Positions 37,951 to 47,308 of a stretch of 64,000 bases of DNA are shown here, in pieces (position 1 is the first letter of the stretch; every line of letters begins with the position of its first letter). A program made the position numbers and the translations under genes. The notes beneath the pieces are model-generated. The model did not search any database. It saw nothing but the letters and a program-made list of their open reading frames with translations, and was not told where the DNA came from. The DNA lies in NCBI GenBank assembly GCA_905221455.1, contig CAJNDF010000010.1:11173-75172 (forward strand), given 5' to 3'. Source of the stretch: a bacterium (lineage in GTDB: Bacteria; Bacillota; Bacilli; Lactobacillales; Streptococcaceae).

Positions 37951-39477
37951 ATGATAAAAATTAATCACCTGACCATCACTCAAAACAAAGATTTACGGGA
38001 CCTTGTATCAGACTTAAACATGATTATCCAAGACGAGGAAAAGGTAGCTATTATTGGTGAAGAAGGAAATGGCAAATCAACCTTGCTTAAAACTTTAATG
38101 GAGGAAGATTTACCTGATTTCACTATAAAGGGAGAGATCCAGTCTGACCATCAGTCACTGTCCTACATTCCTCAAAAACTCCCCGAGGAGCTGAAAAAGA
38201 AAACTCTACACGACTACTTCTTTTTAGATTCTATTGATTTAGACTACAGTGTCCTCTATCGTTTAGCTGAGGAATTGCATTTTGATAGCAATCGTTTCGC
38301 TAGCAACCAAGAAATTGGCAGCCTTTCGGGCGGCGAAGCTTTGAAAATTCAGCTCATCCATGAGTTAGCCAAACCCTTTGAGATTCTATTTTTAGATGAA
38401 CCTTCAAATGACCTAGACCTTGAGACGGTTGATTGGCTAAAAAGTCAGATTCGAAAGATTCGGCAAACTATTATTTTCATTTCCCATGATGAAGAATTTC
38501 TTTCTCAAACGGCTGATACTATTGTCCACTTGCGACTGGTCAAGCACCGAAAAGAAGCCGAAACGCTAGTAGAGCATTTAGACTATGATTGCTATAGTGA
38601 GCAGAGAAATGCTCATTTTGCCAGACAAAGCCAGCAAGCTGCCAACGACCAAAGAGCCTATGACAAAACCATGGAAAAGCATCGTCGAGTTAAGCAAAAC
38701 GTAGAAACAGCACTTCGAGCTACCAAAGATAGTACTGCCGGTCGCCTATTGGCTAAAAAAATGAAAACTGTTCTCTCTCAAGAAAAACGCTTTGAAAAGA
38801 TAGCTCAGTCCATGACCCAAAAGCCACTTGAAGAAGAACAAATCAAACTTTTCTTTTCAGACATCCAACCATTACCGGCTTCTAAAGTCTTAATACAGCT
38901 GGAAAAGGAAAATTTGTCCATTGGCCAGCGAGTTTTAGCTCAGGAGTTACAACTAACTGTCCGTGGCCAAGAAAAAATCGGTATCATCGGCCCAAATGGT
39001 ATTGGGAAATCAACTTTGTTAGCTAAATTGCAGCAACTATTAAGCGCCAAAAGAGAGATTTCGCTTGGTTATATGCCACAAGATTATCACAAAAAACTGC
39101 AATTGGAGTTATCCCCAATAGCCTATCTTAGCCAAATTGGACAAAAAGAAGAACTAGAGAAAATCCAATCCCACCTAGCCAGTCTCAATTTCAGTTATCC
39201 AGAAATGCAGCATCAAATTCGCTCTTTATCTGGCGGGCAACAGGGTAAACTCCTTCTTTTAGATTTAGTCCTGCGCAAACCAAACTTTCTCCTTCTGGAT
39301 GAACCCACACGAAACTTTTCTCCCACTTCTCAACCCGAAATCAGAAAACTCTTTGCCACTTATCCAGGCGGTCTCGTCACTGTTTCGCATGACCGTCGTT
39401 TCTTAAAAGAGGTCTGTACGACCATCTATCGTTTAACAGAACACGGTTTAGAGGTCGTTGATCTACAAGATATATAA
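37951..39477 (+). CDS. ABC-F ATPase (ribosome-associated, possible antibiotic resistance)
   Basis: 508 aa from the ATG at 37951, chosen for AAAGGG 9 nt upstream. The in-frame ATG at 37918 lies against the terminator. Two ABC domains: Walker A GEEGNGKST (~31) and GPNGIGKST (~342), signatures SLSGGEALK and SLSGGQQGK, and the basic interdomain linker (~185-300) of ABC-F proteins. No membrane segments. ABC-F factors act on the ribosome, either as translation factors or by dislodging ribosome-targeting drugs. The leader structure favours an inducible protection role; the substrate is unknown. Confidence 0.85.
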   Translation: MIKINHLTITQNKDLRDLVSDLNMIIQDEEKVAIIGEEGNGKSTLLKTLMEEDLPDFTIKGEIQSDHQSLSYIPQKLPEELKKKTLHDYFFLDSIDLDYSVLYRLAEELHFDSNRFASNQEIGSLSGGEALKIQLIHELAKPFEILFLDEPSNDLDLETVDWLKSQIRKIRQTIIFISHDEEFLSQTADTIVHLRLVKHRKEAETLVEHLDYDCYSEQRNAHFARQSQQAANDQRAYDKTMEKHRRVKQNVETALRATKDSTAGRLLAKKMKTVLSQEKRFEKIAQSMTQKPLEEEQIKLFFSDIQPLPASKVLIQLEKENLSIGQRVLAQELQLTVRGQEKIGIIGPNGIGKSTLLAKLQQLLSAKREISLGYMPQDYHKKLQLELSPIAYLSQIGQKEELEKIQSHLASLNFSYPEMQHQIRSLSGGQQGKLLLLDLVLRKPNFLLLDEPTRNFSPTSQPEIRKLFATYPGGLVTVSHDRRFLKEVCTTIYRLTEHGLEVVDLQDI

Positions 39478-39493
39478 ATCTTGAACATAGCAA

Positions 39494-39523
39494 AAATCCA
39501 GAGACGACCTCTGGATTCTTTTT
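39494..39523. terminator. bidirectional terminator between ABC-F gene and htpX
   Basis: AATCCAGAG / CTCTGGATT 9-bp stem, loop ACGAC, A-run before and T-run after. The genes converge here. Confidence 0.85.
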
Positions 39524-40421
39524 ACATCTGTTTTAAACGTTCAATTCGCTCTGAGATAGGTGGGTGGGTATAAAAGAGTTTTTGGAACCCTCCACCTTTC
39601 TTGGGATCATTGATATAAAGTGCGCTGCTGGCATCATCAACATGGTGATGCATCGGCTCGCTATTGTCCAACTTACGTAGGGCATTGATCATTCCTTGAG
39701 GATTGCGCGTCAACTCGACACTGGAAGCATCAGCTAGGAATTCCCTCTGACGAGAAATAGCTAGTTGCACCAAGGTTGCAGCTAGAGGGGCCAACACGAT
39801 AGCTAGTAGAGAAACCACGAGCATAATGATTTCTAAGCCATTTCCATCTCGGTCATCGTCACTTCGTCTGCGACCTGCCCCACCCCACCACATCATACGA
39901 CCTGCCATACTAGAAAGCATGGTAATGGCACTGGCAAGAGCAACGGCAATAGTCGAAATACGGATATCGTAGTTACGGATATGACTGACTTCATGTCCCA
40001 TAACAGCTTCTAGCTCCTCACGATTCATGATAGCTAGGAGACCTGACGTCGCAGCAACTGCCGCATTTTGAGGGGTAGAACCTGTCGCAAAGGCATTTAA
40101 GGCTGGATCATCAATGATGAAAACACGGGGCATAGGAATCTGAGCCACCATAGCCATATCTTCCACAACATGGTAGAGGTCTGGTGCCGTTTGCTCATCA
40201 ACCTCACGCGCTCCATTCATGGACATGACAATCTCTGTCGATTGAAAAATCATGGACAAGGCGTAGATAAAGCCGATAATCAGTGCAATAACCAAACCAC
40301 CAAGTCCAGATCGCATAAAGAGGTAACCAACCGCATAGCCAACCAGAGCTAAGAGTAGGAAAAATACCAGCAATAAAATCCAGGTTTTTCGTTTATTGCT
40401 TGCAATTTGATCAAACAACAT
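39522..40421 (-). CDS. htpX: membrane zinc metalloprotease HtpX
   Basis: 299 aa from the ATG at 40421. The GTG three codons upstream is inside the lemA stop region and lacks a ribosome site. Two N-terminal helices (~15-60), zinc motif MGHEVSHI (~140-147, HExxH), two further helices (~155, ~190) and the third ligand in [11 protein letters not shown]. Quality-control protease for membrane proteins. Follows lemA in a two-gene operon. Confidence 0.94.
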   Translation of the reverse strand: MLFDQIASNKRKTWILLLVFFLLLALVGYAVGYLFMRSGLGGLVIALIIGFIYALSMIFQSTEIVMSMNGAREVDEQTAPDLYHVVEDMAMVAQIPMPRVFIIDDPALNAFATGSTPQNAAVAATSGLLAIMNREELEAVMGHEVSHIRNYDIRISTIAVALASAITMLSSMAGRMMWWGGAGRRRSDDDRDGNGLEIIMLVVSLLAIVLAPLAATLVQLAISRQREFLADASSVELTRNPQGMINALRKLDNSEPMHHHVDDASSALYINDPKKGGGFQKLFYTHPPISERIERLKQM

Positions 40422-40422
40422 C

Positions 40423-40983
40423 TTAGTCACCTAAACCGCTAAAATCAACTTTAGGAACTACTTTTTCCTCTTCAGGTGTTTGAAGGAAATCTGCCGCTTT
40501 AAATCCAAACATTCCAGCGATAATATTGCTTGGGAAGGTTTCTAATTTTACATTGTAGTTGCTGACAACACTGTTATAGAGTTGACGAGAGTAAGAAATT
40601 TTATTTTCTGTGTTTGTCAACTCCTCTTGCAATTTAACAAAGTTGGCACTAGCTTTCAAGTCTGGGTAGCTTTCAGCAACTGCAAAAATACCTGAAACCT
40701 GACGAGTGAGGGCATCACTAGCTTTCATAGCTTCTGCTGGTGAAGTCGCTGCCGCTACTTGGTTACGCAGTTCTGCCACCTTTTCAAGGGTAGAACCTTC
40801 ATATTTAGCATAACCTTTTACAGTTTCAATCAAGTTTGGCAAGAGGTCATTTCGACGTTTCAACTGAACATCAATCTGGCTCCAAGCCTCCTTGGTTTGC
40901 ATACGATTTTTAACCAAACCGTTATAGCTAACAATCACAAAAATAACAACAAGAACCAAAACTCCAAGAATAATCCAAGTCAT
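40423..40983 (-). CDS. lemA: LemA family protein
   Basis: 186 aa, one N-terminal membrane anchor ([20 protein letters not shown]) then the helical LemA domain with [27 protein letters not shown] (~41) and [24 protein letters not shown] (~118). Function unsettled; very often paired with htpX as here. Confidence 0.92.
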   Translation of the reverse strand: MTWIILGVLVLVVIFVIVSYNGLVKNRMQTKEAWSQIDVQLKRRNDLLPNLIETVKGYAKYEGSTLEKVAELRNQVAAATSPAEAMKASDALTRQVSGIFAVAESYPDLKASANFVKLQEELTNTENKISYSRQLYNSVVSNYNVKLETFPSNIIAGMFGFKAADFLQTPEEEKVVPKVDFSGLGD

Positions 40984-41076
40984 GATATAAGTCCTTTCTA
41001 CTTTTAGATTAGTACCAGTATATCAAATTTTTAATGATTGTGGTAAAATAAGATGATACCAAAGAAGGAAATAACT

Positions 41077-41790
41077 ATGAAACCAGAAACATTTTACAAC
41101 CTGCTTGCCGAGCAAAATCTTCCACTTTCGGACCAGCAAAAAAAACAATTTGAGCGTTATTTTGAGCTCTTGGTCGAGTGGAATGAAAAGATTAATTTGA
41201 CAGCTATTACAGATAAGGAAGAAGTTTATCTCAAACACTTTTACGATTCAATTGCACCTATTCTGCAAGGCTTGATTCCCAATGAAACTATCAAACTGCT
41301 TGATATCGGAGCTGGGGCAGGATTTCCTAGTCTACCGATGAAAATCCTCTATCCTAAGTTAGATGTGACCATCATTGATTCACTTAACAAGCGCATCAAC
41401 TTCCTTCAGCTTTTGGCTCAGGAGCTGGATTTGGATGGAGTTCATTTCTACCATGGGCGTGCAGAAGACTTTGCCCAAGACAAGAACTTCCGTGCTCAAT
41501 ATGATTTTGTAACAGCTCGTGCGGTTGCCCGTATGCAGGTCCTATCTGAATTGACCATTCCTTACCTTAAAGTCGGTGGCAAACTATTGGCACTCAAGGC
41601 CAGTAATGCGCCTGAGGAATTGTTAGAATCTAAGAATGCCCTCAACCTCCTCTTCAGTAAGGTCGAAGACAATCTCAGCTACGCCCTACCAAATGGAGAT
41701 CCGCGCTACATCACAGTGGTAGAAAAGAAAAAGGAAACACCAAATAAATATCCACGTAAGGCTGGCATGCCCAACAAACGTCCGCTTTAA
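41077..41790 (+). CDS. rsmG: 16S rRNA (guanine-527-N7) methyltransferase
   Basis: 237 aa from the ATG at 41077 (AAGGAAAT ribosome site). The in-frame ATG 24 nt upstream lies at the promoter. The SAM-binding motif [18 protein letters not shown] (~69-86) and [21 protein letters not shown] (~144) are RsmG signatures. Modifies 16S G527; loss gives low-level streptomycin resistance. Confidence 0.95.
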   Translation: MKPETFYNLLAEQNLPLSDQQKKQFERYFELLVEWNEKINLTAITDKEEVYLKHFYDSIAPILQGLIPNETIKLLDIGAGAGFPSLPMKILYPKLDVTIIDSLNKRINFLQLLAQELDLDGVHFYHGRAEDFAQDKNFRAQYDFVTARAVARMQVLSELTIPYLKVGGKLLALKASNAPEELLESKNALNLLFSKVEDNLSYALPNGDPRYITVVEKKKETPNKYPRKAGMPNKRPL

Positions 41791-41853
41791 TCTTTTTAGT
41801 AAAAAAATATTTACAAAGTCAACCTCGCTTTTTTATTTCTAGGCTCGGGAAAA

Positions 41854-41879
41854 AATGATTTACAAAATCATTTTTTTCT
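41854..41879 (+). terminator. AT-rich hairpin after rsmG, overlapping the uraA -35
   Basis: AAAAATGATTT-ACA-AAATCATTTTT, 11-bp perfect stem with a T-run. It could end rsmG transcription. The uraA -35 (TTTACA) lies in its apex. Confidence 0.5.
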
Positions 41880-41887
41880 GCTATACT
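41859..41887 (+). promoter_or_regulatory. uraA promoter
   Basis: TTTACA (41859-41864), 17-nt spacer ending TGC, TATACT (41882-41887). Confidence 0.85.
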
Positions 41888-41903
41888 ATCCTAAGCAAAG
41901 GTT

Positions 41904-42021
41904 TTTAATGTCATCCCGTGAGGTGACGAAGACGCAGAAATATTTGAAACTCTTTAAAATCTAAATTTTAAAGAAGTCTTACTCTGAGGGCCTATTGCTG
42001 TAAAATAATGGGCTCTTTTTT
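41904..42021 (+). promoter_or_regulatory. PyrR-dependent attenuator of uraA
   Basis: PyrR loop GTCATCCCGTGAGGTGAC (41910-41927) matches UCCNGNGAGGY. The terminator GAGGGCCTATT...AATGGGCTC plus six T ends at ~42021. Between them CTTTAAAATCTAAATTTTAAAG can form an extra hairpin (41952-41972). Confidence 0.85.
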
Positions 42022-42043
42022 GATGCCCAAAAGTGAGGTTTAT

Positions 42044-43327
42044 ATGAAACAAGAATCAACTGTTGATTTGTTACTAGACGTTGACCAACGTCCTTCAGCT
42101 GGAAAAGGAATTCTCCTTAGCTTCCAACACGTTTTCGCCATGTTCGGTGCGACCATCTTGGTACCATTGATTTTGGGAATGCCTGTATCTGTTGCCCTTT
42201 TTGCTTCAGGTGTTGGAACACTCATCTACATGATCGCAACTGGTTTTAGAGTTCCAGTTTATCTAGGATCATCATTCGCCTTTATCACAGCAATGTCGCT
42301 AGCTATGAAGGAACTAGGAGGGGATGTATCAGCTGCACAAACAGGTGTTATCCTTACAGGTTTTATCTATGTCCTTGTTGCTGCTGGTGTTCGTTTTGCA
42401 GGTACAAAATGGATTGATAAACTCTTGCCACCAATCATTATCGGACCTATGATCATCGTTATCGGTCTTGGACTTGCAGGTTCAGCTGTTACAAACGCTG
42501 GACTTGTAGCGGACGGAAATTGGAAAAATGCTCTTGTAGCAGTTGTTACTTTCTTGATTGCTGCCTTTATCAATACAAAAGGAAAAGGCTTCCTACGAAT
42601 CATTCCTTTCCTCTTTGCCATTATCGGTGGTTACCTATTCGCTCTAGCTCTTGGGCTAGTTGACTTTACACCAGTTCTTAAAGCTGACTGGTTTGAAATT
42701 CCTGGTTTCTACTTGCCATTTAGTACTGGTGGTGCCTTTAAAGAGTACAGTCTTTACTTTGGTCCAGAAACCATCGCTATCTTGCCAATCGCTATCGTAA
42801 CAATTTCTGAACATATCGGAGACCATACTGTTTTGGGTCAAATCTGTGGCCGTCAATTCTTGAAAGAACCAGGACTTCACCGTACTCTTCTTGGTGACGG
42901 TATCGCAACTTCTGTTTCTGCCTTCCTTGGTGGACCAGCCAATACAACTTATGGAGAAAATACAGGGGTTATCGGTATGACTCGTATCGCTTCCGTCTCA
43001 GTTATCCGTAACGCTGCCTTTATCGCGATTGCTCTTAGCTTCCTTGGTAAATTCACTGCCTTGATTTCAACTATTCCAAACGCTGTACTTGGTGGTATGT
43101 CAATCCTTCTCTATGGAGTTATCGCCAGCAACGGTTTGAAAGTCTTGATTAAAGAACGTGTTGATTTCGCTCAAATGCGTAATCTCATCATCGCAAGTGC
43201 TATGTTAGTCCTTGGACTTGGAGGAGCTATTCTTAAACTTGGTCCAGTTACACTTTCAGGTACTGCCCTATCAGCCATGACAGGAATCATCTTGAACTTG
43301 ATCTTGCCATACGAAAATAAAGACTAA
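42044..43327 (+). CDS. uraA: uracil permease
   Basis: 427 aa from the ATG at 42044 with GAGG upstream. The longer ORF start at 42008 lies in the terminator. Nucleobase:cation symporter-2 family: FQHVFAMFGATILVPLILGMP (~28), YLGSSFAFITAMS (~77), the conserved TISEHIGDHT (~249, functional Glu) and FLGGPANTTYGENTG (~292). Imports uracil. PyrR attenuator upstream. Confidence 0.93.
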   Translation: MKQESTVDLLLDVDQRPSAGKGILLSFQHVFAMFGATILVPLILGMPVSVALFASGVGTLIYMIATGFRVPVYLGSSFAFITAMSLAMKELGGDVSAAQTGVILTGFIYVLVAAGVRFAGTKWIDKLLPPIIIGPMIIVIGLGLAGSAVTNAGLVADGNWKNALVAVVTFLIAAFINTKGKGFLRIIPFLFAIIGGYLFALALGLVDFTPVLKADWFEIPGFYLPFSTGGAFKEYSLYFGPETIAILPIAIVTISEHIGDHTVLGQICGRQFLKEPGLHRTLLGDGIATSVSAFLGGPANTTYGENTGVIGMTRIASVSVIRNAAFIAIALSFLGKFTALISTIPNAVLGGMSILLYGVIASNGLKVLIKERVDFAQMRNLIIASAMLVLGLGGAILKLGPVTLSGTALSAMTGIILNLILPYENKD

Positions 43328-43432
43328 TACTCTTCGAAAATCAAATTCAAACCACGTCAACGTCGCCTTGCCGTACTCAAGTACAGCCTGCGGCTAGTTT
43401 CCTAGTTTGCTCTTTGATTTTCATTGAGTATA
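43326..43432 (+). repeat. BOX element, A-C form (no boxB)
   Basis: 107 bp starting at the uraA stop: AATACTCTTCGAAAATC, ACCACGTCAACGTCGCCTTG (boxA), junction CGTACTCAAGTAC, then CCTGCGGCTAGTTTCCTAG and TTTGATTTTCATTGAGTATA (boxC). Confidence 0.9.
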
Positions 43433-43449
43433 AGAGTCTAAATACACCT

Positions 43450-43480
43450 AATCCACTCAGACGACTGAGTGGATTTTTTA
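43450..43480 (+). terminator. uraA terminator
   Basis: AATCCACTCAG-ACGA-CTGAGTGGATT, 11-bp perfect stem followed by four more T, downstream of the BOX element. Confidence 0.85.
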
Positions 43481-43504
43481 AGGTTAAAATAAAAAATTCT
43501 TTCT

Positions 43505-43533
43505 AAAAAAGGAAAGCCCTGTGGCCTTCCTTT
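43505..43533 (-). terminator. ffh terminator
   Basis: AAAGGAAGGCC-ACA-GGGCTTTCCTTTTTT on the minus strand, 4 nt after the ffh stop. Confidence 0.75.
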
Positions 43534-43536
43534 GTC

Positions 43537-45108
43537 TTACTTACGTTTCTTCTTCGCTTTTTTCATTTTATTCGCCATACGTTTCATGGACTGTTTCATG
43601 GCAAATTCACCGATTTTACCTTTGAGTCCGCCACCAAACATCTGGCTCATATCTGGCATTCCTGCTCCCCCAAGAGCTGACAAGTCAGGCATACCACCTT
43701 GTCCCATCATTCCTTCAAGAGCAGACATATCCATTCCTCCCATATTTGGCATATTTTTAGGAAGGTTATTTGGATTGATTCCCATTTGCTTCATCATCTT
43801 GTTCATATCACCAGACATAACACCCTGCATGAGCTGTTTAGCTTGGTTAAAGTCCTTGATGAATTTATTGACTTCGACAAAGGTATTTCCAGAACCTGCA
43901 GCAATACGACGGCGACGGCTTGGATTTAACAAATCTGGATTTTCACGCTCTTCAGGCGTCATAGAAGACACAATGGCACGTTTGCGCGCAATCTGGCGCT
44001 CATCCACCTTCATATTTTGAAGGGCTGGATTGTTGGCCATACCTGGAATCATCTTGAGCAAGTCTTCCATTGGTCCCATGTTTTGCACCTGATCTAATTG
44101 ATCGATGAAATCATTGAAATCAAAGGTGTTTTCACGCATCTTCTCAGCCATTTCAAGGGCTTTTTGCTCATCGTATTCTTGAGAAGCTTTCTCAATCAAA
44201 GTGAGCATATCCCCCATACCAAGGATACGGCTAGACATACGGTCTGGGTGGAAGGTTTCGATATCTGTAATCTTTTCACCTGTACCAGTGAACTTGATTG
44301 GTTTTCCAGTAATGTGGCGAACAGATAGGGCAGCACCACCACGAGTATCGCCATCAATCTTAGTAAGGATCACCCCAGTGACTTCCAACTGAGCATTGAA
44401 CTCACGCGCTACATTAGCCGCTTCTTGACCAATCATGGCATCAACGACAAGGAGAATTTCATTTGGCTGAGCCAAGGCTTTCACATCGCGAAGCTCATTC
44501 ATCAAAAGCTCATCGATTTGTAAACGCCCTGCCGTATCGATCAAGACATAGTCGTTGTGATTGGCTTGTGCTTGTTCCAAACCTTGACGTACAATCTCAA
44601 CAGCTGGAACCTCTGTCCCTAGAGCGAAGACAGGCACATCAATTTGTTGCCCCAAGGTCTTAAGCTGGTCAATAGCTGCTGGACGATAGATATCCGCCGC
44701 AATCATCAAAGGACGGGCATTTTCTTCCTTCTTGAGTTTGTTGGCCAATTTACCAGCAAAGGTTGTTTTACCAGCCCCCTGTAAACCAACCATCATGATG
44801 ATTGTTGGAATTTTAGGTGACTTGATAATTTCTGCCGTGTCAGAACCTAAAACAGCTGTCAGTTCCTCATCAACGATTTTGATAATCTGTTGGGCAGGAT
44901 TGAGGGTATCAATGACTTCGTGTCCGACTGCACGTTCACGAACTTTCTTGATAAAGTCCTTTACAACAGGCAAGGCAACGTCGGCTTCCAGCAAGGCCAA
45001 GCGAATCTCTTTGGTTGCTTCTTGGACATCAGCCTCTGAGATTTTTCCTTTTTTACGTAGATTTTTAAAGACGTTCTGCAAACGTTCTGTTAAACTTTCA
45101 AATGCCAT
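43537..45108 (-). CDS. ffh: signal recognition particle protein Ffh
   Basis: 523 aa. NG GTPase domain: GLQGAGKTTFAGKLA (~108), DIYRPAAIDQL (~139), DTAGRLQID (~190), TKIDGDTRGG (~247). The methionine-rich M domain (~300-523) ends in a Met/Gly-rich tail (MPNMGGMDMSALEGMMGQGG region) and a basic C-terminus. Binds 4.5S RNA and signal sequences. Second gene after ylxM. Confidence 0.96.
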   Translation of the reverse strand: MAFESLTERLQNVFKNLRKKGKISEADVQEATKEIRLALLEADVALPVVKDFIKKVRERAVGHEVIDTLNPAQQIIKIVDEELTAVLGSDTAEIIKSPKIPTIIMMVGLQGAGKTTFAGKLANKLKKEENARPLMIAADIYRPAAIDQLKTLGQQIDVPVFALGTEVPAVEIVRQGLEQAQANHNDYVLIDTAGRLQIDELLMNELRDVKALAQPNEILLVVDAMIGQEAANVAREFNAQLEVTGVILTKIDGDTRGGAALSVRHITGKPIKFTGTGEKITDIETFHPDRMSSRILGMGDMLTLIEKASQEYDEQKALEMAEKMRENTFDFNDFIDQLDQVQNMGPMEDLLKMIPGMANNPALQNMKVDERQIARKRAIVSSMTPEERENPDLLNPSRRRRIAAGSGNTFVEVNKFIKDFNQAKQLMQGVMSGDMNKMMKQMGINPNNLPKNMPNMGGMDMSALEGMMGQGGMPDLSALGGAGMPDMSQMFGGGLKGKIGEFAMKQSMKRMANKMKKAKKKRK

Positions 45109-45119
45109 GTTTCTTCCTC

Positions 45120-45452
45120 TTATTCTCTATTATCAATGCTTGTTAAAATTTCTATCTGCTCCTGCAGAAAGTCATCCTTGGGATAGCGCTCCAAAATCTG
45201 GTCAAAAATCTGACTGCGAACAATGTAGTCCGAGTACATGTGCAATTTCATCTCATAATCTTCCAGAATCTTTTCTGTCCGCTTGATATTGTCGTAAACA
45301 GCCTGACGACTGACACCAAACTCTTCAGCAATTTCAGCAAGGCTGTAATCATCAGCGTAGTAGAGCTCTATGTAATTCATTTGCTTGTCTGTCAAAAGCG
45401 CTGCATAAAATTCAAAGAGCGCATTCATACGATTGGTTTTTTCGATTTCCAT
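45120..45452 (-). CDS. ylxM: YlxM helix-turn-helix protein
   Basis: 110 aa. Sigma-70 region 4-like [36 protein letters not shown] (~29-61). YlxM interacts with the SRP pathway in streptococci. It starts 11 nt upstream of ffh. The promoter -10 lies only 7 nt before the ATG, so the mRNA is probably leaderless. Confidence 0.9.
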
Positions 45453-45459
45453 AACTTTT

Positions 45460-45468
45460 ATTATACCA
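45460..45468 (-). promoter_or_regulatory. ylxM-ffh promoter, predicted leaderless start
   Basis: Minus strand TGGTATAAT (extended -10; TATAAT at 45460-45465), then seven bases, then the ATG at 45452. No SD can be present. Confidence 0.65.
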
Positions 45469-45542
45469 AAAAATAGCCTAATCTACCACACTAGGAAGCC
45501 AATCCGAGAAGATAGCAAGCTAAATTTGAAAAAGACAAGAGA

Positions 45543-45920
45543 CTAGCCCCAAGTAATTTCCAATTGATAGCCGGCAAAGAGATGTCCCTCTTGATTTTGT
45601 AGTTGATAGTCTAAATAGATCTTTTGTCCATCCACTTGATAACGATTCGTTTGGATGATAAACTCCTGCATGCCCATGGGTGTGGGGATATAGGCTAAAC
45701 TATCACTATCCTTTAGAAAGCGCATAATGGTTTTGGGACTCGAGAAACGTGTCATCACCAGTTCTTGAGCATGAAATTTAATGACTACTTTTTCTTTTTC
45801 CTCATTGTAGAAAAGCAGATAGCGATAATCTCCCTTCTCATGCACTTCAACATCATAAAGCTGGTCAATCACTTCCAACTGTTCATCAAACTGAATCGTA
45901 TTTCGCATCCGAATCTTCAC
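45543..45920 (-). CDS. DUF1934 (YwiB-like) protein
   Basis: 125 aa, beta-rich, lipocalin-like family of unknown function. Typical N-terminus MKIRMRNTIQFDEQLEVID and C-terminus LFAGYQLEITW. Single gene, divergent from the HD-domain gene with a 71-bp gap. Confidence 0.7.
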   Translation of the reverse strand: MKIRMRNTIQFDEQLEVIDQLYDVEVHEKGDYRYLLFYNEEKEKVVIKFHAQELVMTRFSSPKTIMRFLKDSDSLAYIPTPMGMQEFIIQTNRYQVDGQKIYLDYQLQNQEGHLFAGYQLEITWG

Positions 45921-45976
45921 ATCAAGCCCTCTTTCTTCTCTCTTGTCCTACTATTTTACCAAAAAGAGCAGGATTT

Positions 45977-45985
45977 TGCTATAAT
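45977..45985 (+). promoter_or_regulatory. HD-protein promoter, predicted leaderless start
   Basis: TGCTATAAT extended -10, six bases, then the ATG at 45992. The expected transcription start coincides with the start codon. Confidence 0.65.
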
Positions 45986-45991
45986 GGTCAT

Positions 45992-47296
45992 ATGAACGAA
46001 AAAGTATTCCGTGACCCAGTTCACAACTACATCCATGTCAATAATCAAATCATCTATGACTTGATCAATACCAAAGAATTTCAACGTTTGCGTCGAATTA
46101 AGCAACTGGGAACTTCCAGTTATACCTTCCACGGTGGGGAGCACAGCCGCTTTTCTCACTGTCTTGGAGTCTATGAGATTGCTCGACGCATCACAGAGAT
46201 TTTTGAAGAAAAATATCCTGAAGAATGGAATCCTGCTGAGTCTCTCTTAACCATGACTGCTGCTCTCCTCCATGACCTTGGACATGGTGCCTACTCCCAT
46301 ACATTTGAACATCTCTTTGATACGGATCATGAAGCCATTACTCAGGAGATTATCCAAAGTCCTGAGACAGAGATTCACCAAGTCCTACTACAAGTAGCGC
46401 CAGACTTTCCAGAAAAAGTAGCCAGTGTCATCAACCATACCTATCCTAATAAGCAGGTCGTGCAACTCATTTCTAGTCAAATAGATGCAGACCGCATGGA
46501 CTATCTCTTGCGCGACTCCTATTTTACAGGAGCATCTTATGGGGAATTTGACCTGACTCGCATCCTTCGAGTCATTCGTCCTATCGAAAATGGCATCGCC
46601 TTTCAGCGCAATGGCATGCATGCCATCGAGGACTATGTCCTCAGTCGTTACCAGATGTATATGCAGGTTTATTTCCACCCAGCAACACGCGCCATGGAAG
46701 TTCTCCTACAGAATCTTCTCAAGCGCGCCAAGGAACTCTATCCCGAGGACAAAGACTTCTTTGCACGAACTTCTCCACACCTCCTACCTTTCTTTGAAAA
46801 AAATGTGACCTTGTCTGACTATCTGGCTCTGGATGATGGTGTGATGAATACTTATTTCCAGCTCTGGATGACCAGTCCTGATAAGATTCTTGCAGATTTA
46901 TCGCAACGCTTTGTCAACCGCAAGGTCTTTAAATCCATTACCTTTTCACAAGAAAATCAAGACCAACTCGCTAGCATGAGAAAATTGGTTGAGGATATCG
47001 GCTTTGATCCCGACTACTACACTGCCATTCATAAGAACTTCGACCTCCCTTATGATATCTATCGTCCCGAATCTGAAAATCCGCGGACACAGATTGAGAT
47101 TTTGCAAAAGAATGGAGAACTGGCCGAACTATCTAGCCTTTCTCCTATCGTCCAATCCCTTGCTGGTAGCCGCCACGGAGATAATCGTTTCTATTTCCCA
47201 AAAGAAATGTTAGACCAAAACAGTATCTTTGCTAGCATTACCCAGCAATTTTTACACTTGATTGAGAATGATCATTTTACCCCAAATAAAAATTAG
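45992..47296 (+). CDS. HD-domain phosphohydrolase (dNTPase-like, YwfO family)
   Basis: 434 aa. HSRFSHCLGVYEIARRI (~50), the HD motif LLHDLGHGAYSHTFEHLF (~90-107) and a later SSQIDADRMDYLLRDSYFTGA (~160) are the metal-binding core of SAMHD1/YwfO-like dNTP triphosphohydrolases. Substrate not proven here. No Shine-Dalgarno; predicted leaderless. Followed 12 nt later by a HAD gene. Confidence 0.88.
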   Translation: MNEKVFRDPVHNYIHVNNQIIYDLINTKEFQRLRRIKQLGTSSYTFHGGEHSRFSHCLGVYEIARRITEIFEEKYPEEWNPAESLLTMTAALLHDLGHGAYSHTFEHLFDTDHEAITQEIIQSPETEIHQVLLQVAPDFPEKVASVINHTYPNKQVVQLISSQIDADRMDYLLRDSYFTGASYGEFDLTRILRVIRPIENGIAFQRNGMHAIEDYVLSRYQMYMQVYFHPATRAMEVLLQNLLKRAKELYPEDKDFFARTSPHLLPFFEKNVTLSDYLALDDGVMNTYFQLWMTSPDKILADLSQRFVNRKVFKSITFSQENQDQLASMRKLVEDIGFDPDYYTAIHKNFDLPYDIYRPESENPRTQIEILQKNGELAELSSLSPIVQSLAGSRHGDNRFYFPKEMLDQNSIFASITQQFLHLIENDHFTPNKN

Positions 47297-47308
47297 AAGA
47301 GGAAATTT

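Noticed and set aside
43532..44020. 162-aa plus-strand ORF opposite ffh
   Set aside because: Proline/Ile-rich antisense shadow of the ffh M domain, no SD and no family similarity.
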